Source: Neurospora tetraspora (taxonomy: Eukaryota; Ascomycota; Sordariomycetes; Sordariales; Sordariaceae). Taken from it: DNA of 64,000 nt. The position numbers were made by a program, and so were the translations under genes. The notes beneath the pieces were generated by a model. That model was not told the origin of the DNA and did no database searches. It saw only the letters and a program-made list of their open reading frames with translations. Below, one piece after another: positions 1 through 10,112 of the stretch (its first letter is position 1; every line of letters begins with the position of its first letter). Location: the NCBI RefSeq assembly GCF_033439725.1, contig NW_026944383.1, positions 5,766,001 through 5,830,000 of the forward strand, written 5' to 3'.

Positions 1-312
1 GGTAGAAAGTAGGCATTGATGGATCTTGTATGATGCTCGGTCGCAGTCTTGATCTTTGCGTGTGTGTTCTTCTTGGGCGCCATCGTGCTGCTATTGTTGC
101 TGTCGCGGTTGCTACTACTGCTGTTGTAGTGGTTCTGTTCTTCGAATTAGCCCTGAACTCCTAGTATGGGATCCCAAGAACTTACCTCAGTTGAATCCGA
201 ATGCGATGAGAGATTTCAGCATACGGGACATGTCAAGCCATTGTGGACGAAAACCTACCTACCTTAACTTCTTCGTTTCAACCGAGTTAACTAATGGAAT
301 CCCAAATCCCTC

Positions 313-852
313 CTCTCCTCAAAAGTCATCCCCTTCCACTCCTTCGCTCTCTCCGCCTCCTCATCCATTACCCTAGACATTCTGCTGGAAACTTCGATGT
401 GGCAAACTCTCCTACGCTTTGTCGCATTCCGCTCCAAAAACATTCGCGACAACAAGACATTCCCTCCCGTAAAAGTTGAGGACTTTATAGTCTACCACCC
501 ATAGTACGAGCAATATTACTAAAAGCTCCGTTTGAACGATTACCTCGACCCTATCAAATAGACCGAGAGAATAGTAACCCGAAATACCATAGCGAACAAA
601 TCAACATTCGATGTCCACAGCCCCCAATACATCGATCGCACCCAGAACATGATTACCGAACTCTATGCTGTCATGGCAACATCTCTTGTGGGAATGGTCC
701 TCCCGAGCTCCTACCCCTGTTCTGGACTCGAATTCCCGGAGGAGGAGATGGCATATAACTTGTTCCCAGGAAACGAGAGAGAGATAAACCTCTCCTTCAA
801 CATCTGGGCTTCCTCCTCATGGACCTAGGCCATCGCCAGATCCATAGCCTGA
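313..852 (+). pseudogene. decayed protein-coding gene, family not recognised
   Basis: One frame reads as protein-like sequence from about 313 to a final TGA at 850-852 but is broken by four in-frame stops: TAG 502-504, TAA 520-522, TAG 559-561 and TAG 826-828. Between the stops the composition looks coding, for example segments reading NKTFPPVKVEDFIVYHP and FDVHSPQYIDRTQNMITEL. Each stop can be explained by one transition from CAG, CAA or TGG, which is what RIP or slow decay after loss of function would give. No domain is recognisable. Upstream, a short frame opened by the ATG at 33-35 encodes a hydrophobic, Ala/Val-rich stretch that could be a membrane segment of the same dead gene, but this link is only a guess. 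Confidence 0.4.
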
Positions 853-1640
853 TGAATCTGCTGTAGCCCCCCATTGTATATTGTATGTATTTCATCATCG
901 CAAGCTATTGTCGAGTTGGCAACTGTTGTTATGGCAGGACGCTATCGGCGCCATTGTGACGGGGCTAGGAGTGACTCCCCGAAGATTCTTCTGTCTCGGT
1001 TTGTGAGCGGTTTGTTGTCGGATGACTCTCCATCGCCTGCTCACCGGGGCAGAGTCATATTGATGGCTGAGGGGGACGAAGGCACCCATGATATCCAGAA
1101 GACCGCCGGAGAGGCCATCACCCACTACCTGACACTATGTCTTGAAGAATATATGCGAGATGTGGAATAAGCATTTTCACCCTTTGCATCTTCAACCCTG
1201 TGAGCAATGAGGGCAGTATTCGTCTTTTCCTTGATAGTTGTACTCGACACAAGTAGACTTCTACCCCCCAAGTAGGCTACCCAACTTCCTGATTTTTCCA
1301 CTACGATAGCAATGATCCCGTTTTGATCAGATGGAAGAAACGAAAGTCCTCGAGACAAGGCATCCGTACACATAGTGGAGTTAAGACAAAGAGGGGCAAA
1401 GAGGCAAATAGAACTTGAAGGAATAATCGAATGAGAAACATTATTTCGTAAACGACAATAGGCAGTCCTGAGGTGACACAATAAGTCACTAGATGTCAGA
1501 GAATTCTTGTAGTCTGGACTGAAGACATTCAGTTGTTCAGAGCACACGTTGAATAGTGATTACAAGCACGTGAGGCCTTCGTGCCTCTAGACTGGATGTA
1601 CCTAACTAAGCGTCTCGAACTGGGAGTCCTAGCCTGACGC
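853..1640. other. no supported gene
   Basis: Open frames of 60-140 codons occur on both strands (for example plus 874-1170 and minus 1125-1547), but they overlap each other, show no recognisable domain and have no convincing splice or start context. The sequence could be remains of the dead gene just upstream. I see no repeat or RNA gene here. Confidence 0.4.
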
Positions 1641-1932
1641 TCCTGATCCGGAAGTACCTACCTTAGATTCTGCCTTTTGGCAGATTGAGCTCACGAGGGG
1701 AGCTGAGGGCAATAGCGATGACGATATGGACGATATCTTTAGCATTGGCGATGGATAAGACAGGGAAAGCAACACTAGCGTGAGCGACGAAGAAGACGCC
1801 GCCGCCGCCCCAGCCAACAACGTTGACGTCCAAACTCCTGATCGGAACGGACCCGCCAACGAGAACCTCGAGAATGGCCAGTACTTCACGCCGCCTCCGC
1901 CGTCTGGCGCCACATCAACAGATTTACCTCCT

Positions 1933-1940
1933 CTCGCCTA
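1933..1940 (+). repeat. 8-bp target-site duplication, left copy (CTCGCCTA)
   Basis: Identical to 2472-2479 and directly abutting the inverted-repeat ends of the MITE, as expected for a hAT-type insertion. Confidence 0.75.
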
Positions 1941-2471
1941 GAGTTCACTTGCCCGCACGCACCAAAAACTTACAGGTACGCACTTTTTCCATCAGTCAGC
2001 CGTCATGTAATTTTGGCCTGTTTTGGGCGTGAAAACAATAATTGTTACCTACCTAGAAGAATTGTCGTTGACTTGTACAGCCAAATGATAGCCCTATAAA
2101 TCTTGCACAGACAGGAAACTGGCGATGATTTGGAGAAGACAACATCGCTCAGAGAGGTTAGAAAGAAAGTGAGGAAGTTGACGATATTTCGATTATACCT
2201 CCCATCTCCCTTTCCTCTCCTCTCATTTCACTCTTTTCATTGCCTTCGTCTTTCTGAGTAAGACATGGATCAATATCATTCTCATCATCTTTCTCATCGT
2301 TTTCCTCTTCTATATCAATGTCGCTGGAGTATTCAAGTTCAAAACCTAGTGTGTATTCAAAAGGTGAAACTTTGCGGGCAGAAACGGTATTTACGATGTC
2401 AGGTGTCGTCAGCTGTTCTTGGGTGGGGGTGCGTACATGTAAGTTTTTGGTGCGTGCGGGGAGGTTAACTC
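1941..2471. mobile_element. non-autonomous hAT-like MITE, 531 bp
   Basis: The two ends are inverted copies of each other for about 43 bp with only a few mismatches. Both start GAGTT and share a core reading CCCGCACGCACCAAAAACTT. The element is flanked by an exact 8-bp direct repeat, CTCGCCTA, at 1933-1940 and 2472-2479. Eight-base target duplications are typical of the hAT superfamily, including fungal members. No transposase frame fits inside 531 bp, so it would have to be mobilised in trans. It is not RIP-degraded. I saw no second copy in this window. Confidence 0.75.
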
Positions 2472-2479
2472 CTCGCCTA
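2472..2479 (+). repeat. 8-bp target-site duplication, right copy (CTCGCCTA)
   Basis: Matches 1933-1940 exactly and begins at the base after the right inverted terminus. Confidence 0.75.
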
Positions 2480-2590
2480 CCCGTCCCGGCCGACACCTGC
2501 TTCCGCGAGCTCCTGACGCTCTCCCTCGCCCACGAGGACGCCCGGGTAGTAAGGAATATGACGTTGGCGATGGACACGCTAATGTAAGAG

Positions 2591-3390
2591 CCTGAAGCTG
2601 TGTGGTTGGCACCGGGCATCCCATACAGACTGGAACTTGTTATCAAGAGGTGCCGCGCAGAGAATGAGTTGCTATCGGTGGGCTGGAAAAGGCGACAACG
2701 AAAAAGGGCTTGATTGTTGTTGTCTAATGGAAGAGGAGAAACGGAAACTAGGGCAGCCTAAATACCTGGAAGGGAGTGCCGGTGAATGGGCGAGGCCAGT
2801 GAATGGGCGGCCCAGGGCACGGACTTCCAACAGTTGCCCAGTTGTGTACCTATTGCTTGTGCCTGGGAAGTGCGGTCGGGTTCGGAGGGAGGGGCTATCC
2901 GGACGCTCACCGTGTATTTTGGGCCCAGAAGCATTTCATCCGATGGCTCGCAGCCACTTCTCAAACTTCTCGCACGACATAGAGGCCGTGGGAGAACGAG
3001 TATTGGGGTCAAACTGGTCGATACCTGTACCTTGTAGGTACGCCAGTCACTCTTCAGTCCGGTGTATAGGGGACTGTGGGTGTTCTCTCTTGACTAAAGA
3101 CTCCACTTAAGCTGCCCGACATGAAGCCTCAAGTGCTATTCATTTCTTCAGCGTTGTTTCAAAGATTTTTGTTCCTTCCGTCTGATCTCAAGGGAAAAGT
3201 TGCTATTGTTCCTATACTGTGAAGACACTGAATAAGAGTTGTAGAATTGGACAGGATAAATATGGGATATTCCAGTGATTTGCAAGAACCTTTCCTTCTT
3301 TCCGTCCTTTGTTCATCACCAACTTCCGATCAAGGAAAGCTGAGAACAAGCCTCCTTACACTTGATCATCAAAAACCGCTACCTCCAACC
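2591..3390. other. intergenic; promoter region of the 3391 gene
   Basis: Overlapping open frames on both strands (such as plus 2637-3110) have no recognisable domain. The last 200 bp are pyrimidine-rich near the ATG at 3391, which suits a fungal promoter and 5' leader. No clear TATA box seen. Confidence 0.4.
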
Positions 3391-3989
3391 ATGTCTGCCT
3401 TGTAAGTTCATCATCATGTAGATCTACCACGACTCAGATTTGCTAACCTAGACAACCGTTCAGCAATCTCTCATCCTTGATTGATGAAGCAATCGACGTG
3501 GCCTTCCTGGATGAAATTTACTCTGGAGACTCTATGGAAAGGTAAGCCTAAAAGTTTTGTGCGTGTGAAAGTTTTCGAAGCATGTTGATGAACACACAAA
3601 GATTACTGCGTACCTTGAGCAAATATATGAGTAGACGCTGACGGATCTCTTGGTAAAGGTCCCTTTTTTTGGTTGCTGTCAGGGACAGGGTCAAAGACTT
3701 TGTGGCCGAAAAGTTAGCCGAACTTGGTCTTGCCAACCGAGCTGTCGTTCTTGCCCCTGATGCTCGCCGGCACACTGCATGTGCGCCTTTAGCCTCTCCC
3801 CAGGTTCAGAATGGCGCCACAGGCGAGGAAGCCTCGCAAACCAGGTATGTTATAATGGCGGAGAACTCCAACATTGAACCCAACGCTAAAGTACTCTCCT
3901 CTCATTGCCTGTGATGCTAACGTGATGCTACACTTAGTGCCCAGAATGACCAGTCTGCCCCCGGTGCCCCTGGTCCCCCTGGTCAATAA
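3391..3989 (+). CDS. small four-exon gene, 100-aa protein of unknown function
   Basis: Exons 3391-3401, 3464-3541, 3683-3844 and 3938-3989 join into 101 codons. The introns begin GTAAGT, GTAAGC and GTATGT and end TTCAG, GTCAG and TTAG; the first has a TGCTAAC branch point. The ATG follows CCTCCAACC, a good fungal start context. The product starts MSAFNLSSLIDEAIDVAF, has a helical charged middle (VKDFVAEKLAELGL) and a low-complexity tail ending PGAPGPPGQ. There is no signal peptide or membrane segment and no family is recognised. A gene at 10968-11437 on the other strand, beyond the Copia, has the same tiny first exon, a second exon three bases shorter, and a similarly placed charged helix, so the two may be paralogues. 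Function unknown. Confidence 0.65.
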
Positions 3990-4656
3990 GTGTTGAGCAA
4001 GATGGTTATCTTGGGATTCAGTCAATCCACACATATAAATATATATAGGGTCCCCCACCCTCTTTCTCGTCCCGCTTGCTTCTTCTCTTTCAATCAATAT
4101 GTTGACCAGCGTTTCTCGTGCCCTCGTGATTACATGTACTCCGTTAACTTTGACAAAAAGACTGGTTTATCCAGCAGTTCGACCCCAACGCGGCGGTACT
4201 CCCGAGTCCCGGTTACCAGTGGTGCCAGGTCTATCGCATGTGGCTGAAAGGCATTGCGGAGCACAGCACTCTGTACGTGATCAATACATCCGACACATCC
4301 TCCCCTGTCCCATGGAAGTCTTCTACCTTGCTAGAGGTAGCAATTTTAAACCTTAAATCAACTAACACGAGTGCTATCATGTACCAAGGCACAACCACAC
4401 TGGAGATGGAAGGATGATTTGCCACCAAGGCGCACCAGATGGTTCTCGCAGGATCTGTGGTCAGCAGTATCCTGACCCTAAGGCAATGGACGCGCACATC
4501 ATGCGTGACTATGGGATTAGGAACTTTAGCCCTTTCAAGCACGTGGCGGTGGACTCGGAGTATGGCCAGGCTTTGCTTCGTGCTGTGGAGGGAGGGGCTA
4601 ATCAGTGAGAAGATGGAGACACAAAGAAGGAGACCCGCGACACGTTGAAATAAAGA
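3990..4656. other. possible gene remnant, no firm model
   Basis: Frames at plus 4099-4356 and 4414-4608 look partly coding. The second reads CHQGAPDGSRRICGQQY followed by MDAHIMRDYG, faintly like a C2H2 finger, but the spacing does not fit a standard one and I could not assemble exons. The Copia inserted at the right edge may have removed or displaced the rest of a gene. Confidence 0.25.
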
Positions 4657-4661
4657 CGTAC
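4657..4661 (+). repeat. 5-bp target-site duplication (CGTAC), left copy
   Basis: Identical to 10280-10284 and directly next to the left LTR, as expected of integrase-mediated insertion of the Copia element. Confidence 0.9.
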
Positions 4662-4828
4662 TGTGGGAAGCGATCCGCTGAATCAAAGAAAGAAGTGATG
4701 ATATTGTGGATGATTCAGAAAGAAAGCGCTACGGGAAGAGAAAGAAAGAAGGAAAAAATACTGGTGTGGTCTGGAAGTGAAAGTGGGCCAAGTGCCAGCC
4801 AACCTTACCAGGTGGCGGCGGCCCAACA
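4662..4828 (-). repeat. Copia 3' LTR (left), 167 bp
   Basis: Identical to 10113-10279. In sense it begins TGTTGGGCC and ends CTTCCCACA. It is unusually short for an LTR, which is common in fungal Copia elements, and pyrimidine-rich in sense. It holds a short inverted repeat (CTGAATCA with TGATTCAG) that could form a hairpin in the RNA. Confidence 0.92.
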
Positions 4829-4839
4829 CACCCCCTCAG
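4829..4839 (-). promoter_or_regulatory. polypurine tract of the Copia element
   Basis: In sense the bases before the 3' LTR read TCTGAGGGGGTG, a purine run in the right place to prime plus-strand DNA synthesis. The same CACCCCCT on the plus strand sits next to the left LTR of the RIPped element at 25531. Confidence 0.75.
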
Positions 4840-4947
4840 ACCAACACAGCTATCATACATGTAAACAATCCCGTGATACTTTTCTTGGTGTTTTCCACCC
4901 CCTGTGGCTCTTTCAGCCCTGTCCTGTTTCCCTATGTACCTGCTTCC

Positions 4948-7900
4948 TTACGAGACAATGTTCCTGGATGCCAAACCTAGCATCTTGACGAATTTTCCGT
5001 GCTTTTCAGCGTTGAGTGGCTTCGTGAAGCCATCAGCGATCATCTCATCGCCGGGAATGTGGGTGACCGTGAACTTGCCCTGTTGGACTTGCTCAATCAA
5101 CCACTTATACCGTACATCGATACATCTGTTCCTTGCCGCGACCTGTGGATTCATGACCTGGTGGCGAGCGTTCTTGCTGTCGGTGTAGATCAACGAGGGT
5201 GCTGGCTGGGGAGCTCCCAGCTCTGCAAGCATGCCCGAGATCCAAAGCGCAGATATTGCTGCCGGGGTGAGATTCGAATGTTCAGCCTCGGTGGTGCTCA
5301 GTGTCACAAAGGCCTGTTTCTTCGACTTCCAGTATACTGGACCAGCTCCCAAAAACACCACATGGCCACCTGTCGAATGGCGCGTGAATTTCTCGTCGGC
5401 AAATGAGGCGTCCGCATATGCTCGAAGACGCAGATTGATGACGTTGTCGTTGCCTGGAGACGGCTTTCCACCTAGAAGGATACCAAGCTCAGCCGTATGG
5501 ATGAGATAGCGGAAGAGGTGCTTCATCAACTCAAGATGGCGATTTGTAGGTTTAGCGTTGCCTTCGCACAATCGATTTACCGTGTAAGTGATGTCAGGTC
5601 TGGTGCCTGTCGAGAGGTAATTGACCGAGCCTGTCTTTTTCAAGTAGGGCTTCCCTTCGTTGGGGAGTAAATCGCCATCTTCCAAGACGAAGTTGGGTGG
5701 CCAAGGAGACTTGACGCCGTGAAGACCCTCATACCCAAACTTGGATATCAACGATCTGGTGTATCGTTCCTGTGTCACAAAGACTGTACGTTGTGAGCGA
5801 TTCCGAATAACCTCGTAGCCCAAGAACGTCTTGACTTCTCCCAGGTGTTTCATCTTGAAGTGTTGAGCAAGCTTCCCGCTAATCTCGTTGATGGTATCGA
5901 CAGTCTTTGCTGCAATGAGGAAGTCGTCCACATACAGGACAATCATTGCACCAAGCTTGTCGTTACGGAAGAGACAGCAGTCCGCACCAAGTGGCTCGAA
6001 TTCACACTTCTTCATAACGGGAACCAAAGTCTTGAACCAATATAGAGGGCTGCGCTTGAGGCCGTAGAGTGCTCGTCGCAGTTGACAGACCATGTCGTGG
6101 CCTTTCTCAAGGCCAGTTGGCTGTTGGACGTAGTAGATATCGTCGGGTGGAATGGGCGCGTTGAGAAAGGCCGTGTTGAAGTCGAACTGGTGACATTCCA
6201 AGTCCAAGGCAGCCATGAGGGCGAGGAAGGTTCGAACGCTGACGCTGTTTGCCACAGCCGCGTAAACATCTTGGAAATTCCAGGCTCCGTCTTCGAAGTT
6301 ACCGCACACCACCCATCTTGCTCGGGCAGTAAGCTCACAGGTATGTGGATCCATCTTTTCGTCGTACACCCATTTTCCTGGCAAGACCTTCATACCATCC
6401 TTCTTTTTGACAAGGAAGTACACCTCTTGATCTTCCAAGGACTGGACCTGGCGCTTCATCGCTGGAAGCCACCACTTCTCGTAGTTGGCCAAGCGCCGGG
6501 CCTGACGATAGTTCTTCGGGATACTAGATTTATCAAGGTGTCGAAGATCATTGTCGACTTTGATAGAGGTAAGGCAGACAACCTGAGGCAGAACCATGCG
6601 TGGTTCATCAATGCCATAATAAAAGACTGGAAGAGAATGAGCTTTGGGTGGGGAATTACCGTGTAAGAACACCAGCTTCTTGGTGCCATCAGTGACTTGC
6701 TCCTGGCCATATTTGAAACCTTCAGGTTTCTGTGCCGCAGCTCGTCGAGGTCGAGAAGAAGCTTGTTGAGGTTGTACCGGTTGCTCCACCATGTCCTCTC
6801 CAGGGGTAGGGGGAGGGAGAGGGATATTGGCAGGGGAAGGGGAAGGCGGAGGAGTCTGGGGTCGAACTGCCGAAGCGGCTGTCACGCCCAGATTTGGTGA
6901 ATCTTCCGGGAAAGGGTGTTCCTCTGGGGGAATGGGAGCCTCTCCTTCCAAATCTCTGTAGTCCTCGTCGTCCATCTGAAAGATGACTTCTTCGACGGGT
7001 TCAATAGAGGGAATCGCTATCTCAGCGGTAGTCTTCTCAGACTGGGCTTGGGTGACCTGTGTAGACTGTGAGCTAGGGTCTGGTGTAGCAGAAGGCGTGA
7101 GATATGGAGGTTGAAAGGGTTCTTGGACGGGTGGCGCTTTGAGCGATGAGTCTTGGGAAGGTGGCTCCCGTGCTTTGGGGCTTTGTGGTTCTTCCTCGAC
7201 ATCCGGCTTCCACGTATTTTGCACTGTAACGTAGATGTTCTGGCCTTTGGCGATAACCTCCTCAATCTCCTGAACAGTCTGGTCATTAAAGATGACTTCA
7301 TATTCAGTATCCTCGACAGGAAGATCCTGATTGTCGTGATCACCCTCATGGAATCGGACAGCACTTGCCCGGACGACTTTTCCCAGTTCTTCATCCCAAA
7401 TACGGTAAATACGGCCGTGAAGGTCATCGTAAGCAATAAGCTTACCCTTTCGTGACCTGGGAGCGAACTTGTCGCCTTGCACTCTCTTCTGAGGTTTGAT
7501 GTGATAGTAAGCAGTACAGAAATAGCTGCGAAGGTGGCGTATATACGGTTTGACTGACGACTCTGGCAAATTGGCTGCTCTGGCGAAGAGTTCGTGAGGA
7601 CTCTTGTGTTCTGGGTTGGACTTGGAAGGTAGAAGATTGAGAATCTTGACTACGCTGTCGACGACAAAGGGCCACAGTTTGACTGGAATCTTGTGCTCGA
7701 TAATTAAGGCGCGGCTGCGCGTCATGATAATCTTGCCCGCCGCTTCTGCTTTGCCGTTCATCCAGGGTGAATGGGCCGTCGACTTGTAGATCTCCATGCC
7801 TTCTTGTCTTGCCCACACGACAAGCTTGCTCTTTTGGAAATCAGAGGTTGACAATCCAAATTCAGGACCGCCATCGATGCCAACAACCTTGACTTTGAGG

Positions 7901-8744
7901 CCGCTTTGAGTCTCCACCCAAGTCTTCCATTCTTTGATGGCTTCAAAAGCATCACCTTTATTGGCACAGAACCGTACCCAGTGATAGCCTGTAAGAACGT
8001 CGACGAAGTGGACCGTATAATGGTAGCCAAGGTGGCCTGGTTCCTTGTTGTAGATGACGTCAATCCTGACGAACTCCAATGGCCTGGTAGCGACCGGGTG
8101 AGATGTCTTGGGAATAACGTCTTGTGACTTGGCGAAGACACAGTCCTCGCAGAAGTCGTTGTTGATGTTCTTGAGATCGATCCCAGCATCCTTGCAAGCC
8201 TTGATAACCGTCTCCTTCCCGGCGTGCATCAAACGTCGGTGCATGGTCTGGTAATTGATTGAGGCGAGTAGGGCGTGGCCGGGGGTGATCCGATTTTGAC
8301 TGAAGTCGGGAGGCTTGGAAGTCGGTATAACCGGTACTCCTCCTCGAAGAGTGCCACATTTGGTGGTCTTGGGCGTGTGAGCGTACACAATAGAATTGGA
8401 CCGCATATTCCATTCCATTCCAGCGTCGAGCATTGATTGTCGGCTGAGAAGGTTAGCGGGTGTAACTGGACAATAATAAGCATCTTTGATAGTAACTCGA
8501 ACAAAGGCGCCGTCGTCTGACGGTATGGTGAGCTCAACAGTGCCCACATGGTAGGCATAGTGAGTCCTACCATCACCTATAACATAGGTCATAGGTTGAG
8601 GCAAAGGTTGCAAGTCGGTGAACCACTTGATATGGTTGAAGATCGTGGTCGCCGCACCGGTATCGTATACAACACTGTCTTTGGTGAATGCCTCATGAGC
8701 TTGTTGGACTTCAGCGAATAAGGGTATCGCTGGGAGCTCTAGTG
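4948..8744 (-). CDS. Copia pol polyprotein (protease, integrase, reverse transcriptase, RNase H)
   Basis: Open without interruption to a stop at 4948. The frame is open up to 8925, but translation is expected to enter it by a -1 shift at 8745-8751. Counting residues from 8925, the protease active site DTGAAT is at about 88-93 and the integrase zinc site is His229, His234, Cys259, Cys262. The integrase catalytic acids are likely Asp289, Asp351 and Glu394 (in GKAEAAGK). A Pro/Ser-rich linker follows at about 560-730. The reverse transcriptase has the TAFLNAP motif and YVDD at 998-1001. RNase H shows AYADAS near 1169 and TDSKN near 1248. This is the complete Copia order and looks functional. It copies the element's RNA into DNA and inserts it. 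No ATG is needed because it is made as a Gag-Pol fusion. Confidence 0.92.
8712..8732 (-). promoter_or_regulatory. hairpin downstream of the frameshift site
   Basis: In sense RNA the six bases CAGCGA pair exactly with UCGCUG across a nine-base loop. The stem starts 12 nt after the slippery heptamer, a little farther than the usual 5-9 nt, so a role in stimulating frameshifting is possible but unproven. Confidence 0.4.
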
Positions 8745-9782
8745 AAAACCCGCTGGGTTGAGTATAGCGCCCAGCATGCTGAATTCCGGGATACTGTTGG
8801 CGAACAGCAAGTTGGATCCAGTCGTGGCCGGATTGTTGAGATTGCTTGAGTTGTGGACGACAAGAGCGGTAGTGCCTGTAGATGTCTTCTGCAGAGCCTT
8901 GATGGCCTTCTCTTTGTTCTGCCAAGTAGCTGGTGCCTTGTCTGGTTCACACCACCAACAGACGTCATTGTCGGGGTTTCTGTGATGACCACAAGCGGCA
9001 TGGACGAAGCCGGTAGGAATCTGACGCTTGCAGCCGGGATGAGTGCAGTCGATCATCTCGCGTCGGCCTTTCTTCTTGTCCTTCTTGTTGTTGCTGGACT
9101 TCGTATCCTCTTTCTCCTTGGTCCCAGCCTTAACCTGCACCGACAAGGCCGGCGTCGTGGCCTCGGTTGTCGCTATGGTATTGAGCTTGTCGAGCAAATC
9201 GGACATGGTGAGGTGACCGTTGGTCAGGTCGTTGACCCAAAGACGGTGATGGAGAGGATAGGAGGATTCAAGTCCGTTGAGAAGGAACCAAATCTCGACC
9301 TGAGGACTGACTGTAAGCTTAAGATCGTTCCAACGTTTACGAAGAAAGAAATGACGGTTAAGGAAAGAAGCCATGGAGTCAAAGGAGGCACGGTTGAGAC
9401 TGGTATACTCCTTGATAACCATGCCGATGGATTCCTGGGAGACCTTGGGAACCACACGCTTGATGAGGTCGTAGAGGCGCTTGGGGTCGCGGTCAGCAGG
9501 ATTCCAACCCGAATTCTGAAGGAGAATCTGGACATTCCGACTCTTCATGGAATTCGTGATGGCAAGTAAGACACGCGCGCGTTCAACACGCCAGCCCTCG
9601 GCAGCCTTCTTCTCAGCCGCAGTCGGGGCGTCCGGGTCTTTTGGAGTGGGAGGTTGAACATCCTCGTCGAGATAGTTGAGTAAGCCGTACACGTCGAGAG
9701 TGTTACGAAGGGCGTTGTCCCAACTGTCGATGTTGGACTCACCGAGCAACTGCTCGATGTTCATTCCGACCTCCAAAGCCAT
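8739..9782 (-). CDS. Copia Gag, 347 aa
   Basis: ATG at 9782, stop TAG at 8741-8739. The N-terminal 200 residues are a helical Copia-type Gag (readings IDSWDNALRNTLDVYGLL, LLAITNSMKSRNVQILL), followed by a Lys-rich stretch at 221-241. Instead of the usual CCHC knuckle there is a Cys/His cluster at 246-278: C246, C251, H261, C264, C275, C278 (the last as CWWC). It would coat genomic RNA in virus-like particles. Gag overlaps the pol frame by 187 nt and ends four codons after entering the slippery heptamer, so its last residues are NPAGFH. The start is supported by an ATG directly followed by family-like sequence. Confidence 0.9.
   Translation of the reverse strand: MALEVGMNIEQLLGESNIDSWDNALRNTLDVYGLLNYLDEDVQPPTPKDPDAPTAAEKKAAEGWRVERARVLLAITNSMKSRNVQILLQNSGWNPADRDPKRLYDLIKRVVPKVSQESIGMVIKEYTSLNRASFDSMASFLNRHFFLRKRWNDLKLTVSPQVEIWFLLNGLESSYPLHHRLWVNDLTNGHLTMSDLLDKLNTIATTEATTPALSVQVKAGTKEKEDTKSSNNKKDKKKGRREMIDCTHPGCKRQIPTGFVHAACGHHRNPDNDVCWWCEPDKAPATWQNKEKAIKALQKTSTGTTALVVHNSSNLNNPATTGSNLLFANSIPEFSMLGAILNPAGFH
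8745..8751 (-). promoter_or_regulatory. -1 programmed frameshift slippery heptamer G GGT TTT
   Basis: In the Gag frame the codons are GCG GGT TTT CAC TAG. The heptamer G-GGT-TTT fits X XXY YYZ, and a one-base slip back reads TCA CTA GAG into the open pol frame two codons before the gag stop. The pol frame is exactly -1 to gag. Position, heptamer and frame all agree with programmed frameshifting. Confidence 0.7.
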
Positions 9783-10100
9783 GATGACGGTGGATGAGAG
9801 TAGACTGAAAAGGAAAGAAGACTTCGCTCGAAGCTGTAGATAACGACGTAAAGGAAAGGTGACGTTGAAAGAAAAGGTGATGAAAGAAAGGTGAGTCGTA
9901 TGAAAGGTGAGTCGTATGGGCTAGATACAACTGTTGATGGAGGGCGCGATGCGGGGTCGACAAGAAGGTCGCGTTCGTTGATGGGCGTGCAAATCAATCA
10001 AAACACCGGGACTTTCTCCCTATAGGGTGTGCTTGAATTTGCTGTAAACCTCGTAACGAAGCGGCTCGATTGTTGACTTCGAAGATCGCGAAGCGGTTCC

Positions 10101-10112
10101 GGGCTCACAACC
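10101..10112 (-). promoter_or_regulatory. primer-binding site, anticodon-arm type
   Basis: Directly inside the 5' LTR the sense strand reads GGTTGTGAGCCC. This is the complement of an initiator-Met anticodon arm (GGGCUCAUAACC) except for one position that can pair as G-U. It does not start with TGG, as it would if it paired with a tRNA 3' end. Drosophila copia is known to prime from a cleaved initiator-Met tRNA in this way; the assignment here is by resemblance. Confidence 0.55.

Larger units (their letters stand above)
1656..2590 (+). pseudogene. decayed acidic and Pro-rich coding sequence split by a MITE
   Basis: From about 1656 one frame encodes an acidic then Pro/Ser/Thr-rich segment (readings such as NSDDDMDDIFSIGDG, VSDEEDAAAAPANNV and GQYFTPPPPSGATS). 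It carries a TAA just after the GDG motif and meets a TAG created at the left edge of the inserted element (1941). If the 531-bp element and one copy of the 8-bp target duplication are ignored, the same frame continues on the right side as more Pro/Ser-rich residues until a TGA near 2514. So the insertion went into low-complexity coding sequence, or former coding sequence. The product is unknown. Confidence 0.4.

Noticed and set aside
4414-4608. C2H2 zinc-finger gene
   Set aside because: Cys and His spacing does not fit a standard finger, and no start or exons could be assembled. Listed only as a possible remnant.
8739-8925. gag/pol frame change as a sequencing error
   Set aside because: Possible, but the exact slippery heptamer in the correct phase beside the gag stop makes a functional site more likely. 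Kept as a finding with a test.
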